From NCBI GenBank assembly GCA_026075535.2, contig AP026541.1:10168001-10232000 (forward strand): DNA of 64,000 nucleotides. The letters run 5' to 3'. The stretch is from Tricholoma matsutake. Its lineage: Eukaryota; Basidiomycota; Agaricomycetes; Agaricales; Tricholomataceae. Every line of letters starts with the position of its first letter. Position 1 is the stretch's first letter. The translations under genes were made by a program, and so were the position numbers. The notes under the pieces were generated by a model. That model was not told the DNA's origin. It searched no databases and saw only the letters and a program-made list of their open reading frames with translations. Below are positions 1 through 10,859 of this stretch, piece by piece.

Positions 1-2134
1 TCTTGATCGCTGTAGCTTTGGTGGTCTTTGTCTGGATATTTTGAACCAGATGGTTTAGAGTTATCACAATAATTTTTATCGTGTTTATCATAATGTTCTT
101 GCAACCATCCATTAGATCTTTCAGGAGAAGGATCCTTCATTTTGGGAGCTTTAGTCAAAGAGGATGTCTTTGACTTTGTGGATTCCATGATACGCTTCTT
201 TTCATTGAAGCGTTTTCTCATTTTTCCAATTTCCTCCGCCTGACAGGCATAGTGCAAAATATCTCCCACTGAGCTAGTCTCAGTGGAGCATCCTTTGTCC
301 AGTACAAAGGATATGATATTGTTGGGCAACCCAGTCACCAACTGGGTCTTGAAGGTGAAAGGATCTGGTGCCTGTATCATTCTGGTAGCATAGCACTCCA
401 GTTTGTGGTAGTAACCCATAACACCTTCTTCAGCATTATAATCGATGTGCCAAAATCTGTCGGTCACATCATGAGTTGCATTCTCATGCATGAACCAGTT
501 GTATAGGCCGGTTATGACCTCCTTGAAAGTCCAGGCAGCTCGTTGATGGTATGCACTGTCAACACTGTCCTCAAACCAAGTCAAGGTGGTGTTCTCAAGG
601 AACATCGCCATATACTCAATACGGTCTGAGTCCAGATCTGGACCACATACTTTGTTCACCTTCAGCCAACGAAGGAGGGCGTTCAGCCATTGTTCAAAGC
701 CTTTGGTGTCTGGTAATCCACCATACTTAGGCAGATTTGGGACATGCGGACCATTCTTACCACTAGTGGTAGGAACTTCAGTCAAGACAGAGACTTTGCT
801 GTTGATCTGTCTGTAGATCTTTGTATGAATGTCCCTCAAGTATTTTGAGGGTCGAAGGGAACCTTTTCCTTGATAGGAATTGGGATGGGAAGATACAGAA
901 TATCTACACAAGGATCAACTAGATGAATGCTGTGCCCAGCTACCTTGTCTGTGGTGAGACGAGGTCTTATTAGCAATCTCTTCCTCACTTGGGGAAGAGT
1001 GTTTGGTGTTTTCATTACTTGAGGTGCTATACAACAAGTCAGTGCTACTTTCATCTCCATCGTCACCAGAACCATCGCCATCTGGTGGCCCGTCCTTGCC
1101 TGCATGACTCTGTGCAGGCTTTTTGGACCCTCCTGGTGGGGCTTTCTCTCGCTTATCATTGTGAGAGTTCTTGCTGTTCTTATCCCAAGGATTACCATCC
1201 TTGTCGAAATGAATCCCTTGATCAGGAATCAATGTGGGTTGTCCATCCCGGATATTGCCATCGCGTATCCTCTGGAGGACTAACTTATTGTCAATGTAAT
1301 GTACCTTCTTCTTGGAAGGTACCTCGACCGGTGTTACCGGTGTGGTTGGACATGGGTTAACATGTTCCTGGGAAGGGGACAGTTGCTGCTCCACACGTTC
1401 GGCAGTAGGAGGAGTAGTAGGTCTGGATACAGACCTATGGGAACATTGTCTGGTGTAAGCAAACACCAGATCTTTAAGTTGGATTTCCAACTTAACAGGT
1501 TCAAAGTCCCGGGCATCCCTGGCACGGCCAAGGATATCGGTAGCGAGCTGAGCAAAATGCCAAGATCTGAACTCTTCATCTGACTCATCCTCTCTAGGCT
1601 TCTTGAGAGGTTTCTTCTCTTCACGCCAACATAGTCTTTCATGTTTGTCCATCGGCGTTGGCGGCACTGACAGGGCTAACTCTGCCCATTGGGCAGAGAA
1701 TAGTCTGGGTGTAGTGTAGTATACTCCAGACATTGTTGGGGAAGATCAATATAATTACCGGGGGTGACCCAGTTATTCAGGGACTCTGGAGTTAGTTCAT
1801 CCAGAGGTGAGAGTCCTTGTAACCCCGGATTAGGTCCAGGGGTTGAACGAGCGCTTTGTTGACTACTTTTCAATGAGTTAGATTTCTTTGAGTCGAGGTT
1901 GCTGTCATCCTCGACTGTCACCCGGGCTGTGCAAAGTCCGAGCACAGAGGAATCGATCATTCTTGTAGTGGATATATGTGCTTCAAGGTTCACTGCCTGT
2001 ATTGTAGGAGACAGTAAATTTCTCGAGGTGCCTGTATGCACCTCAAGTGGTTGGGGTATGCTCAAATTTTGCACAACCTGCAACAAAGCAGGTTTGGTCT
2101 TATTTCTGGTTCTTGCCCTGGCTGTCGAAGCCAT
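1..2134 (-). pseudogene. LTR-retrotransposon Gag (Ty3-like), runs off the left edge
   Basis: The minus strand encodes a retrotransposon capsid protein. The conserved Gag core lies at about 780-130 and reads, in order, PNLPKYGGLPD, FEQWLNALLRWL, MAMFLENTTLTWFEDSV, FKEVITGLYNWF, YYHKLECYATRM and LPNNIISFVLDKG, which is the usual fungal Retrotrans_gag pattern. A basic, charged tail follows towards position 1. The N-terminal part starts at an ATG at 2134 (MASTARARTRNK), but it and the core are in different reading frames, so there is a frameshift between about 1676 and 1733. A TGA at 915-917 interrupts the core frame and looks like CGA (Arg) changed to TGA. Protease, reverse transcriptase and integrase would lie outside the window. 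The family call rests on the Gag pattern; Ty3 rather than Copia is an inference. Confidence 0.75.
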
Positions 2135-2690
2135 GGCTGATGGGGTCGATATTGGTCTTTAGCAGTAGGGAACAAAAAATTTCTGTTGTAGCAGCGGGTG
2201 AAAAGCGATAAAAAGAAAACATTGATTCGAGTGCTGGGTGCTTGAGTCGGGTCCTAGTGACAGATTTGCTTCCATTGCTGATCACATTGGGGAATTTTCA
2301 CCCTTCGTGGGAGAAGTTCAGGGTTGTGGTGATGATGATTGCCGATGGGGCGATGTCGAGCAAAACTCTATATGAGTTTTAGTGTTCAAAAAAGTATAGT
2401 GAGTCGAGGGGGATCTCCTTATATCACACACCAAAAGAACATGAATAACATATATATTTCGTGTAATGGTAGTGGTAAAAAAAAGATGCTCATCTAAATT
2501 GAGGACTGGTCCCTATATAGGGACCAGTCAGGCCAATAGCAAGTAATTATAATATGTACAAATGCAGGTCAAGCCCCGGGTCACCACAGTATTGCAGTCA
2601 AGCATTCCAAAGTCAAATTACTATTATACTTGAGTACTTGGACTTTTGTGACCACACAGCAGCAAGAATATCACTTCGTTATACTACTTA
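2135..2690 (-). repeat. Leader and probable 5' LTR of the left-edge element
   Basis: This stretch lies just upstream of the Gag start on the minus strand. Its only gene-like reading is a short frame at 2100-2285. It holds the palindromic TATA segment at 2504-2529 and, on the minus strand, an upstream CTATTGG (inverted CCAAT box). That fits an LTR promoter followed by a leader. The LTR ends cannot be fixed because the partner LTR is outside the window. Confidence 0.4.
2504..2529 (-). promoter_or_regulatory. Perfect 26 bp palindrome centred on TATATA
   Basis: The segment is a perfect inverted repeat: arms GACTGGTCCC and GGGACCAGTC flank a central TATATA. A CCAAT box in inverted form lies about 10 bp further upstream on the minus strand, and the Gag start is about 370 bp downstream. 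The likely role is the core promoter of the left-edge retroelement. The symmetry could also make a strong RNA or DNA hairpin. Confidence 0.45.
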
Positions 2691-5600
2691 CTATGTCAAC
2701 AGTGTTAGTCCATAGTACACTTCTTTATCAAGATATTTATCAAGCTGAAATCTTGTACTATACTCAAGGCTTGTCTTTTTTGTCAGCCTGCAGTCCACTG
2801 CTTTGCTGAAGTCAGGAGTTAATTCAACAAGGGACTGAAGCTGTGCCAAAGGAATGAGATCTCCTAAGATACTCGGGTCTTTGCCATGCCAAGCATGCTT
2901 CAACAAGAACATCATGGAATCTGGCTCTGGAAATGGTCCTCTTTGTGTACATGAGCCTGATACTCTTGGATTTCTTTGAGGAACAATGTGAAACCGTTGA
3001 ATATAGGTCAAGAACAGCTCAGTCCCTGGAATATGTAGTGTTCCAAATGGAGGTGTTACACAGAAGATGAGTCATAGTTGAGCAACTCAGTGGCCTATGT
3101 AATAGTCATGAGCATATCCACTGATAGGAGAAAATGCAGATACTCGTACCTTTCATACTGCTCTTTGGCCAGATGGAGGTAGAATCAGAATTGATGAGAA
3201 CAGCATCAGCACATCCTGATGGCCAATCCATGGATAGTGGTGATGCAATGATCGTTTGCACAGGACAGAGGTCATGTGGCAAGTGGTAAGCCCAGTTCTG
3301 GACTCGGACCTTGTTCCAGACTTTGACACTAAATTTCTGAGGTCATAATTGTGAGATGTGCCTACTGAACAGTGACCACCAATATTACCATTGGTTCCAC
3401 CATTAATGAAGTCACCCAGAGCATTGCATAGACAGGGTAAGTTGAACTTTTCAGCAGCCTCCATAATTGTCATTCATGGATAAATAGCATCACAAGAGAG
3501 GTGAATGGTGGTATTAGCATCAATGAATGTTTGGAGTGGTAAGGGCACCTGTTGGTACATGCCTTGCTGAAGCATGTCCACCAATGTGAATTAATCTACA
3601 GTCATTCAAGCAGTCCCAGCGAGTTGGCTTGAGGGTGTGATAGTTGAAAGCAGTGCATCTGTAGTGTTGATTTGGAGCTCAGTACTGTTTGTGGGGAGTT
3701 TGGGATCTTCAATGAGATCATCGTCATCACCAGTACTGTGGTCTGGTAGTGCTGGCAGCTCTAAGCCTGTATTACCTGACCAAAAGATAATATTCGCTTC
3801 ATGAATGGCAGTTGCCAGTAGTGTTCAAGGGTCCAGTCCATAAGACCGGAAAAAGACCGGACCCTTAACCAAACTTAACTGCAAAAGACTGAACTGTGGG
3901 TCTTGGTTCACCCCATATTGGGGTTGGTTCAGTTGTCAGTTGATCACTTTTGTAAATTCACGAAAACCAATGTAAGACCGGTCTTAACCGGTCTTAACCA
4001 GTCTTTTAGTCATGTTTATACTACTAGATATATAGCATAAGTTCAGTACAAAATACAGAAATAAGTATCTAAAAGACCAAAATATAAATACTACTATTAC
4101 TATTTAAGTTAGATTTACATAGAGTGGGACAAGCCAGGGTAAAAGGAGTCACTTGGGTGGGTACTTATATACCCTGTGGCTGCGCACAGACCATGTGGTC
4201 ATGTTTGTGCTCGCAAAAACAAAAGTGGCACCAGATGCCTGAAGACTTCCCATGACCACAACAACAACATCGACAATGCTGCGTCACCACCCTGGTCTGC
4301 AACCACGACCATGCAAACCAACAAACACAAAGCAGGGGGCCCAAACAACGAATTAGCATCGTTTGGGCCCCCTAGGGTATGTTTTTAAAGTTCACTTCTT
4401 CTTTCTTCTACTAACTACTTGTTTTTCTTTATTATTAGGTTTTTGCATTTTGATAACAATGCCGCCCACCCACCAAACGATGCACACAAGCCCGGTGCTG
4501 CCGCTGCAAGCCTCTGCTCGCAGGGTGGCAACAGGCCCTTTCCTGGATGACGACGACTGCTGATGACGAATAGCAGGGATGATGAGGACAAAGAATCAGG
4601 GGGAAAAGGACGAATCAGGGGGGGGCAATGAGGATGAATCAGGGGGGTCTGCTGCAGACAGCCCAGATGACGCTAGTCGTTGTTTGGGCTGTTGAGTATG
4701 TTTTTTTTTTGTTCAAGCTTATTTCTTTTACTAACAACGTCACCTAGCCACCATGCAACACACCTGGGCCCTCGCCATACACCACCCATGCCCTATGTCA
4801 CCGCTGCGAGCCTCTGCTCACAGGGTGGCAATGGGTACTGCCACTTCCAGACAGCAACAGCAATGGCAGCCAGGGATGATGGCTGATGCCATGTCAGAGC
4901 ACCACCAACCCGCCTACGAGCCACTGCTCATAGGGGGTAATGGAGGTGCTGATGATTAACAACAATGCACACAGGTAGGGGCTGACAAACAACAGGGAGC
5001 ACAAAATGGACAACAATGAGAACAGGGGAGGTGGCAACACATGATGGGGAGGGATGACAAATGACAACCACTCTTGACCCCCCCACCGTCGCTACAGATG
5101 GTGGGACTATTTTTTTATTATTTCGTTTTCTTTCAGTCTTTTAGCAACACTGCTGTGAGCAACTGCTTGCAGGGTGTAAATATAATTAGTTTTATCTATG
5201 ATATATTATAATTTAGTTAGACTCGTAAAAACAGCCCGAAGACCGGTCCAAACTGGTCTTTTGGGGTCAACCAAACCGAATAGGACTGGTCCTATTTGGT
5301 TTGGTTGCAGTCTTGCAACTTTGGATGTTTGGACCAGTTCCGGTCCATGGTTGACCCCCCTTGTGGTCAAAAAACTAGACCAAACCGGACCCTTAAACAC
5401 TAGTTGCCAGGTCAAAAATTGGGCACTTCTCAGCTCGGTCAAGGTAGCAGCAGATTTGGGACTCATAATTCTGGTTGTTGCCCCCTTCCGATGGAACCTT
5501 GATTTCAGTAATGTGAGCCCATCTGGTGGCATAGGCTGACCGTTGGATAGCAGCTCCATTGTTGCAGATGCTTGAAGTGATGCTTTGCAAGAACTCCAGT

Positions 5601-6895
5601 TTTGGAATGTGCCAGTTATTGATAACTCTATTCCTTTTGCCAGCTTGTGCACCACCCAGAATTATTGCATGCTTATGGGCATGAAATTTGGCCAGTGCTT
5701 CCTCAATCATCTTACACATACCCTCAGTGATTTCCTGAGCTTGTGAAAGGTACCAGAAATTGGCCAATGCATGAACAGTGATAAGAAAGTCCTTTGGTAC
5801 ACTGCCTGCAATTATGGAGATGATATAATGTTGCATGTCTCAGTGCTCATGACCAGTAACTTGCTTGAGCTTGGAGATTCCTTCCTTGAAACATTGAAAC
5901 CTGTGTGAGGATGCAGGACAGAAAATCAGAAATCAATCTCAGCATCCCCAAGTGGATGAATACACCATTTGGCATCATGGTCCCATAACATCTTGTGCCA
6001 ATGGTGTAGTGGTTCCAGGGTAAGAAAGTTGGATGGCTCAGCCAGTGGCCAGTCATGCCAGAAGGGACAGTGGACACCATTGAGTCAAAATTTGGAAGCT
6101 TCTTTGACATAACTTTTAAGGTTCCATGGATGAACAGCATCTTTGATGGTGTGGAGTTGAGCTAGAGTGGTAGAGGCTGTCCTAGGCTCATGTGGAAAGG
6201 CATCACTGAATTGCTTGAAAAACACCATTGTGTAGATGATGTCTTCCCACTGACACCAGCCAACAAGGCAGATTCTGGGGTATCGACAATACATGCAGCA
6301 AGCAGTGTGAAGCAATGCTGAAGATTGCCCACAGGATCAGACATCATGATACTGATCTCAGTGGTGGTTTTAAGTGGTGCAAGAGTGAAATCTAAGCATT
6401 CATGAATTAGGTGATTTTCCAACATGCCACAGATTTTTTGGACTTTGTGAATGAATTTGGGAATGGGAAGAAGTGTGAGAAGCATGAAAGCATGGTTGGA
6501 AGCTTTCATCCAGAACTCCATGTCAAGGCTTGCAAGACTCAATAGAAGTGGATGGGCCATGTGCCCACCTGTCATTGCAGATACATTTGTCTTGTCAGAC
6601 GACAAGACAGTGCCAAGTAATGTAGCTCCAGGAGGTAATGTGTCCTAGTAAAAAAGAAATGCTTTGACTCACTAATACATTTAGTGAGAGTAAACTTGAA
6701 GGCATACCTGCATTGACCAAGCAACATCTCCTGATCTCCATTCTTTATACACTCGCATTGTTCTTGCAGCCATTGAAAGATTTGCATAGGATTCAGATGA
6801 AGGTGATCTGTGACAAGAGGATTGTGGAGTAATGACTGCAAACATTCAATTGGATTGCAATAGTACAAAGATATCTTCATTTTCATAGGGACGTG
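2691..6895 (-). pseudogene. Plavaka-type transposase with DUF6830-like C-terminus, decayed
   Basis: Read on the minus strand, this is the transposase of an Agaricomycete Plavaka DNA transposon. From 6890 down it shows YYCNPIECLQSLL, RVYKEWRSGDVAWSMQ, then after a probable intron (donor GTATGCC near 6706) LPPGATLLGTVLSSDKTN, AHPLLLSLA, LLPIPKFIHK and ACIVDTPESALLAG. Further down come GAAIQRSAY, HITEIKVPSEGGNNQNYES and CYLDRAEKCPIFDLAT. The C-terminal domain at 3010-2691 has VPQRNPRVSG, PEPDSMMFLLKHAW and RLTKKTSLEYSTRFQLDKYL. A one-base loss near 6772 shifts the frame and there are further stops. The gene is interrupted at FDLAT by the element at 3819-5402, and the reading resumes as AIHEANIIFWSG at 3810. 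Assignment is from remembered family patterns and should be checked with a profile search. Confidence 0.75.
3819..5402. mobile_element. Non-autonomous hAT-type element (family B)
   Basis: The ends are inverted repeats: TAGTGTTCAAGGGTCC at the left and its counterpart GGACCCTTAAACACTA at the right, differing at one base. The flanks carry an exact 8 bp duplication, GTTGCCAG, at 3811-3818 and 5403-5410. An 8 bp duplication and ends of the form TAGNG are hAT hallmarks. The interior has GGTCCGGT-rich subterminal repeats, a GGGCCC-flanked palindrome near 4339-4377 and blocks of simple sequence, but no transposase. It sits inside the Plavaka gene, whose reading frame continues across the insertion, which independently confirms the boundaries. 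Related copies are at 23939, 24205 and 62837. Confidence 0.85.
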
Positions 6896-7162
6896 TTGGA
6901 ATATTTGGTTATGAAACACATGCTGATATGAGCTCGATTGATAGATCAGAACCGAGTAGATAAGCAAGCCTTACCCTTTTCACTTACCCCTGTAGGAAGA
7001 TAAGAGATAAGGATAACTGTATATAGGTAGACAGATGATGAGGTGTCCCCTCATCGGATTGGACCATTCTATATTATTGGTTCTTCACTGCACTGCTTAA
7101 GCAATCTTAGTCTTTCTCAGTGTCCATCACCTCTTAGTGCCTGGAGTGACATTATTATCACA
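6894..7162 (+). repeat. Candidate 5' LTR (about 269 bp)
   Basis: It starts TGTTGGAATATTTGG, contains TATATAGG near 7019-7026, ends ...TTATTATCACA and lies just upstream of a short zinc-knuckle reading frame. TG...CA ends and a TATA box fit an LTR. No second copy was found, so the boundaries and the call are tentative. Confidence 0.35.
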
Positions 7163-7190
7163 CAATCCGATCTGTTCAAACACTACTGCG

Positions 7191-7650
7191 ATGGCCGATG
7201 CGCTAAAAGCCAAAATCACTCACATCCAGCTTGAAATCAACAAAGAACTCGGAAAGCCAAAAGACTCTACTACCACTCAAGCCAGTGGTGCACCAAGCCT
7301 CTTTTGGATCATCCAGGTCCTTTCTTTATTTCTCAATCTAATAAACACTGTTATTACATTTTTCAATAAACACATCGAAGCAATTGAGGAAGACTCAACT
7401 GATTCTGCCTCCACAGCCCCTGATGTAGTTTCATCCACCACCCAGCATCCCTTAGCACCCCTATCAAAATCATGAAGGTGTACCAAGTGCCATGCCCACG
7501 GTCACATTGAAGTCAATTCTAAAACCACTGACCCAGCTGCAATGAGGCAGAGAGTAGCAGCGAACCAGCAGAGAAAGAAGGACACACAACATCCACCTCT
7601 CATCCCCATGCTTCCACCCCCACTTAGCACTTTGAGGTCTGGTTCTTAGG
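7191..7650 (+). pseudogene. Small Gag-like protein with a zinc knuckle, frameshifted
   Basis: A frame starting at ATG 7191 encodes a hydrophilic N-terminus (MADALKAKITHIQLEINKEL), a hydrophobic stretch (LFWIIQVLSLFLNLINTVI) and a Ser/Thr-rich tail, ending at 7475. In another frame immediately after, the sequence reads CTKCHAHGHIEVNS followed by a basic segment (MRQRVAANQQRKK). That is a CX2CX4HX4C zinc knuckle in which the last cysteine has become serine. Together with the LTR-like sequence upstream, this suggests the remains of a small non-autonomous retroelement encoding only a Gag-like nucleic-acid-binding protein. I do not recognise the protein with certainty. Confidence 0.4.
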
Positions 7651-7835
7651 ACCAGACAAGGACTGAGAACCAAACCAAACCTTCAACCGGTTCTATAGGA
7701 CCATGGTCACTGGTTGTAGTCAGTTCACAGGCGGTTATGGTCTCAGTCCTTCGAGATCCATGCCTGTGTCCAGACCATCCAGAACTGGTAGGGACTGGTC
7801 CAGAACTGAACCTTTGGTTCTGTTTGCTAAGGTAA
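7625..7835. repeat. GGTCC/GGTTC-rich hAT-like remnant
   Basis: The stretch is full of GGTCTGGTTC, GGACCATGG, GGACTGGTCC and CCAGAACTG motifs in both orientations, like the subterminal regions of the family B elements at 3819-5402 and 62837-64000. It starts near TTAGCACTTTGAGG and ends near TTTGCTAAGG. No target duplication could be matched, so it may be a diverged or truncated copy. Confidence 0.35.
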
Positions 7836-7905
7836 GTGATCACCATATGTGATCGATTGATCAATCATTCAACATTTAACATTCAACGACAACCACCACC
7901 AGCAA

Positions 7906-7935
7906 CCCCCTCCCCTCCCCTCCCCTCCCCTCCTC
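7906..7935 (+). repeat. (CCCCT)n microsatellite
   Basis: Five consecutive CCCCT-type units followed by a CCTCCT tail. It is a simple repeat in a non-genic stretch. Confidence 0.9.
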
Positions 7936-8041
7936 CTTTCATCTTCCCCCCCACCATCCCTCTCTACCAACACCAACCGCCACAAGTCCGCCACCACAAA
8001 TTTACCTTATACACAGTATGCAGCAGGTGTGGGAGAACATG

Positions 8042-8116
8042 TGTTATGTGCATGTTCTGCAGCATGTATTACCACATGTATTACCTCATGTTATGTGCAT
8101 GTTCTGCAGCATGTAT
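8042..8116 (+). repeat. 28 bp direct repeat, two copies
   Basis: The unit TGTTATGTGCATGTTCTGCA... occurs exactly at 8042-8069 and 8089-8116, separated by 19 bp. It is a local duplication with no clear function. Confidence 0.85.
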
Positions 8117-9175
8117 CAACATGGTAATTAATTCCAACATATCCAGGCCACCATACTTGCAGCACTTGATGTCGAGGTCAACAACACTAATTGCATCCTA
8201 TGGACTGAGCCTGTGATTGAGTGGGAAATTGGTATATTGCTAGGTCATCAGGTTCTTCAGCAATCCAGTCTTCAATACAAGTATGTGGAAGTGCTGAAGG
8301 ACACAGCACCATTGATAGCTGTCCAGAAGGGCAAGAAGCAGGCTGTTCCACAAGATGGTTATTCACCAGCCTCAGCTAACCCTGCTCCCAAGAAACATGC
8401 ACCATGAACATGTATCCAGTGTTGTGATTGCCCTGGTACATTTATGAAGAGACCATACAAACTTTGTGCTCCCCCATCATAAACTTATACAGGTGAGTCA
8501 TCTAATTTCTCTTGAACATTTTCTGTCTCATACACCAGATACATTCAGGGTTCTATTTTGCATCACTTTCCTGAAGATGTTAAAATGGACTTTTTTCTCA
8601 GAGACTTTGTTTCTGTTATCTCTATCAGTAATGTCCCTGTAATCTCTCATACTACCATTACCTTGCAGCTACCTGTTTTCCATGATGAATGATATAGTTC
8701 TCATTCCTTCAGTTTTTTTCCTCCTCTCCCTAGAATTAATTAATTAATTAAATTAAATTTCATGGTCTGAGGCACATCTATTTTTAGCACCTTCTGTCCT
8801 GAATGGGATTTTGGTGGACCTTCTCTTACCTTCTGACCCTCTAAGGCCTATTCTCGTCATCACAAACAATGGGCCTTACGGGTTTCATGTGCTGCCTGAG
8901 GTGTGACAGTCAGAGTACTATCAGAGTACACAGCCAATTCAACGATGATGCTCGGTTGTGACTCTTCACATGAATCGTCGCTTGAATGATAATCGATTTC
9001 TGGATCGTCACCTTTCACCGCCACTATTGTGGATGCTCAACGAAAATTTCGGAGTGAAGCCAGATACTAGATCCAACAAAAATCCAAAGAAACAAATTTC
9101 AGCGACAAATTAAATTCAAGAGTTGCGAATACATCTTCCCGATCTAGACCGAGACCGAGTGGATATTTTTATCGA

Positions 9176-10562
9176 CTACAGTACAGCCAGTGTTCCTTTT
9201 GACCCAGATCCATTGACGCCATCTGCAGTCAGATCATCACTGCCACTTCTACCAAAGGCAACAGGATCCAGGGAAATAGGATTGGAGAGACTCTTTGCAG
9301 GTATCGTGCCTCGGTTGATGGTCACCATGGTCGTTTGGTTCCATGCTCTGCCTTTGGCGACACGCAGAAGGATGAGAATAGGAGCGATTCCCTGGGTGGT
9401 CAGGAAAGCGATAACAATTAGGAGTAGGACAAGGTTTAGTTTAAATCAAGTTACTTGCCTGGACCAGGCCGAGCGGAGGTAGTACTATATTTTGGAAAGG
9501 AGAATTCCGAGCATACGAGACTATAAATATCAAACCCGTTACAGAATAGAGCGCTGCGGATTCAACGAGCACTGCTACGAGCGAGGTGTACGTTTTCGCA
9601 TGATATGCACCCAGAGACATCTTGACGCGATTGCGGATGAACAAGATACGTCCAGAAATTAAAAGAGTGAGAATGATGTTCAGCGAAATGGACAGTGACC
9701 AGTAAGAAATGCTGAATTTGACCGCTTCATTCGTCCAAAAGTCCGCACCAGGTTTGGTCATGGCCACAAGTAAAGCGATGGAACTCGCTGTTAAGCTATA
9801 TTAAACAGAACCGATGCAGGCACAGAAAGTCACCCACATATTGAACCCATATATATGAGAATCGGAATTACACTCATCCAGTACCTGTAGTTCCAAATAA
9901 CAATGAAGCGCCAAAGCTGAAAATGATAACATAAGTAACAGATAACAGAATAACAAAGTTGAAACGGCGGAATGAACAAACAACAAGTGCATCTGCAGCC
10001 CAACTCATGACAGTGTAACTGTATATCGATAAATCAAGCAGAAAGCACAAATTTGATTCACAACATACGAAGAAAATCCCATTATGTTGACCCAATAAGA
10101 ATAATATTGCGTTGTAAATGCGTTGGGTCCGCCAGGGATGTTCCGATCATCAATATATGTCATTTGATTGAATTTGACATTTCCAGCAAAGCCCAGAGTG
10201 GCCAATGTGAATAAAAAACAGATATAGGCAATGAGATACCATGAAATCTTCCCCCAAGAGGGCTTGAGGAACAGGAGGATCGCTTGGGACGTGAGAACAA
10301 CAAGGATTCCTGAAGGGAACGACTCGTAGCACACAAATTGGAAAAAAAGCAGAACATACTACGTACCGTACGCTACACCTGCGAGCACAACACCATTCAG
10401 GTTCGATCTTTCTACCCACAGATCGTATGACGTTTCTCCTGGAGGCGCGAAGGATTCAGACATATATCTGGGGCATGAGTTCCAATCCGTTCCTCTTTTA
10501 TCATCCGCACACAGTGCGCCGCCATACAAGGGGGCAATCAGGACCAAATAGAAGTCTTGGGA
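9176..10562 (-). CDS. Fungal seven-transmembrane protein, function unknown (5' end unresolved)
   Basis: Five exons give one continuous frame: 10562-10367, 10309-10069, 10018-9885, 9787-9459 and 9391-9176, about 371 residues, stop TAG at 9178-9176. The product has a lumenal-looking cysteine segment (WNSCPRYMSESF), then hydrophobic helices including GVVLAGVAYGILVVLTSQ, YLIAYICFLFTLATLGFAG, NFVILLSVTYVIIFSFGASL, WSLSISLNIILTLLISGR, LVAVLVESAALYSVTGLIF and GIAPILILLRVAKGRAW. That layout matches a large Agaricomycete family of multi-pass membrane proteins of unknown role. Three introns are GT-AG; the last, 9458-9392, has a GC donor (GCAAGT). No in-frame ATG precedes the first exon; a TAA lies at 10574-10572, so a further 5' exon or loss of the start must be assumed. 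It is divergent from UstYa-1. Ligand and function are unknown. Confidence 0.7.
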
Positions 10563-10569
10563 CTGAATC

Positions 10570-10623
10570 GGTTACGTGACCTGGGGGGTAACCGCCCGTC
10601 ACCGCGTCACCGGCGGGGTAACC
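10570..10623. repeat. Clustered GGTAACC/GTCACC motifs
   Basis: Within 54 bp there are GGTTACGTGACC, GGTAACCGCC, two GTCACC and a final GGTAACC, a mixture of direct and inverted copies of one hexamer type. It lies exactly where the 5' exon of the seven-TM gene should be, between that gene and UstYa-1. It could be a regulatory cluster or the scar of a small insertion. Confidence 0.4.
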
Positions 10624-10859
10624 AGAGCCAAAGGGTCGTATAAGATACACTTATCCTAGAATAGCCGCAGCTGGTTGAGAGCACTGGCACGTTCTTGATC
10701 CTAAAGCTGATTAATTATCATGTCACAGTGTCACATGCATTCCTTGCATTCTTTAATAATACAATTGTTACAATTTTCGATAATATCAAGTGCGGACTCT
10801 AAATGTCTGTCTGAAAAAAACGATGTAGCGGGAGTATCACCTCAAGCTCTCGAGCTTTC

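Larger units (their letters stand above)
7836..9120. other. Non-genic stretch with simple repeats and short open frames
   Basis: No recognisable gene. It holds the C4T repeat at 7906-7935, a 28 bp direct repeat at 8042-8069 and 8089-8116, an open frame at about 8126-8407 of unknown nature (ends PAPKKHAP), a second open frame at about 8530-8690 (QGSILHHFPEDVKMDFF), and a TTAA-rich run at 8735-8760. The two open frames could be debris of one transposon gene, but I cannot name it. Confidence 0.4.

Noticed and set aside
836..1642. Alternative open frames overlapping the left-edge Gag on both strands
   Set aside because: The true Gag frame is identified by its conserved motifs; the overlapping frames have none.
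9801..9992. In-frame TAA in the seven-TM gene as proof of a pseudogene
   Set aside because: The stop lies inside a GT-AG intron (9884-9788) whose removal gives a continuous frame.
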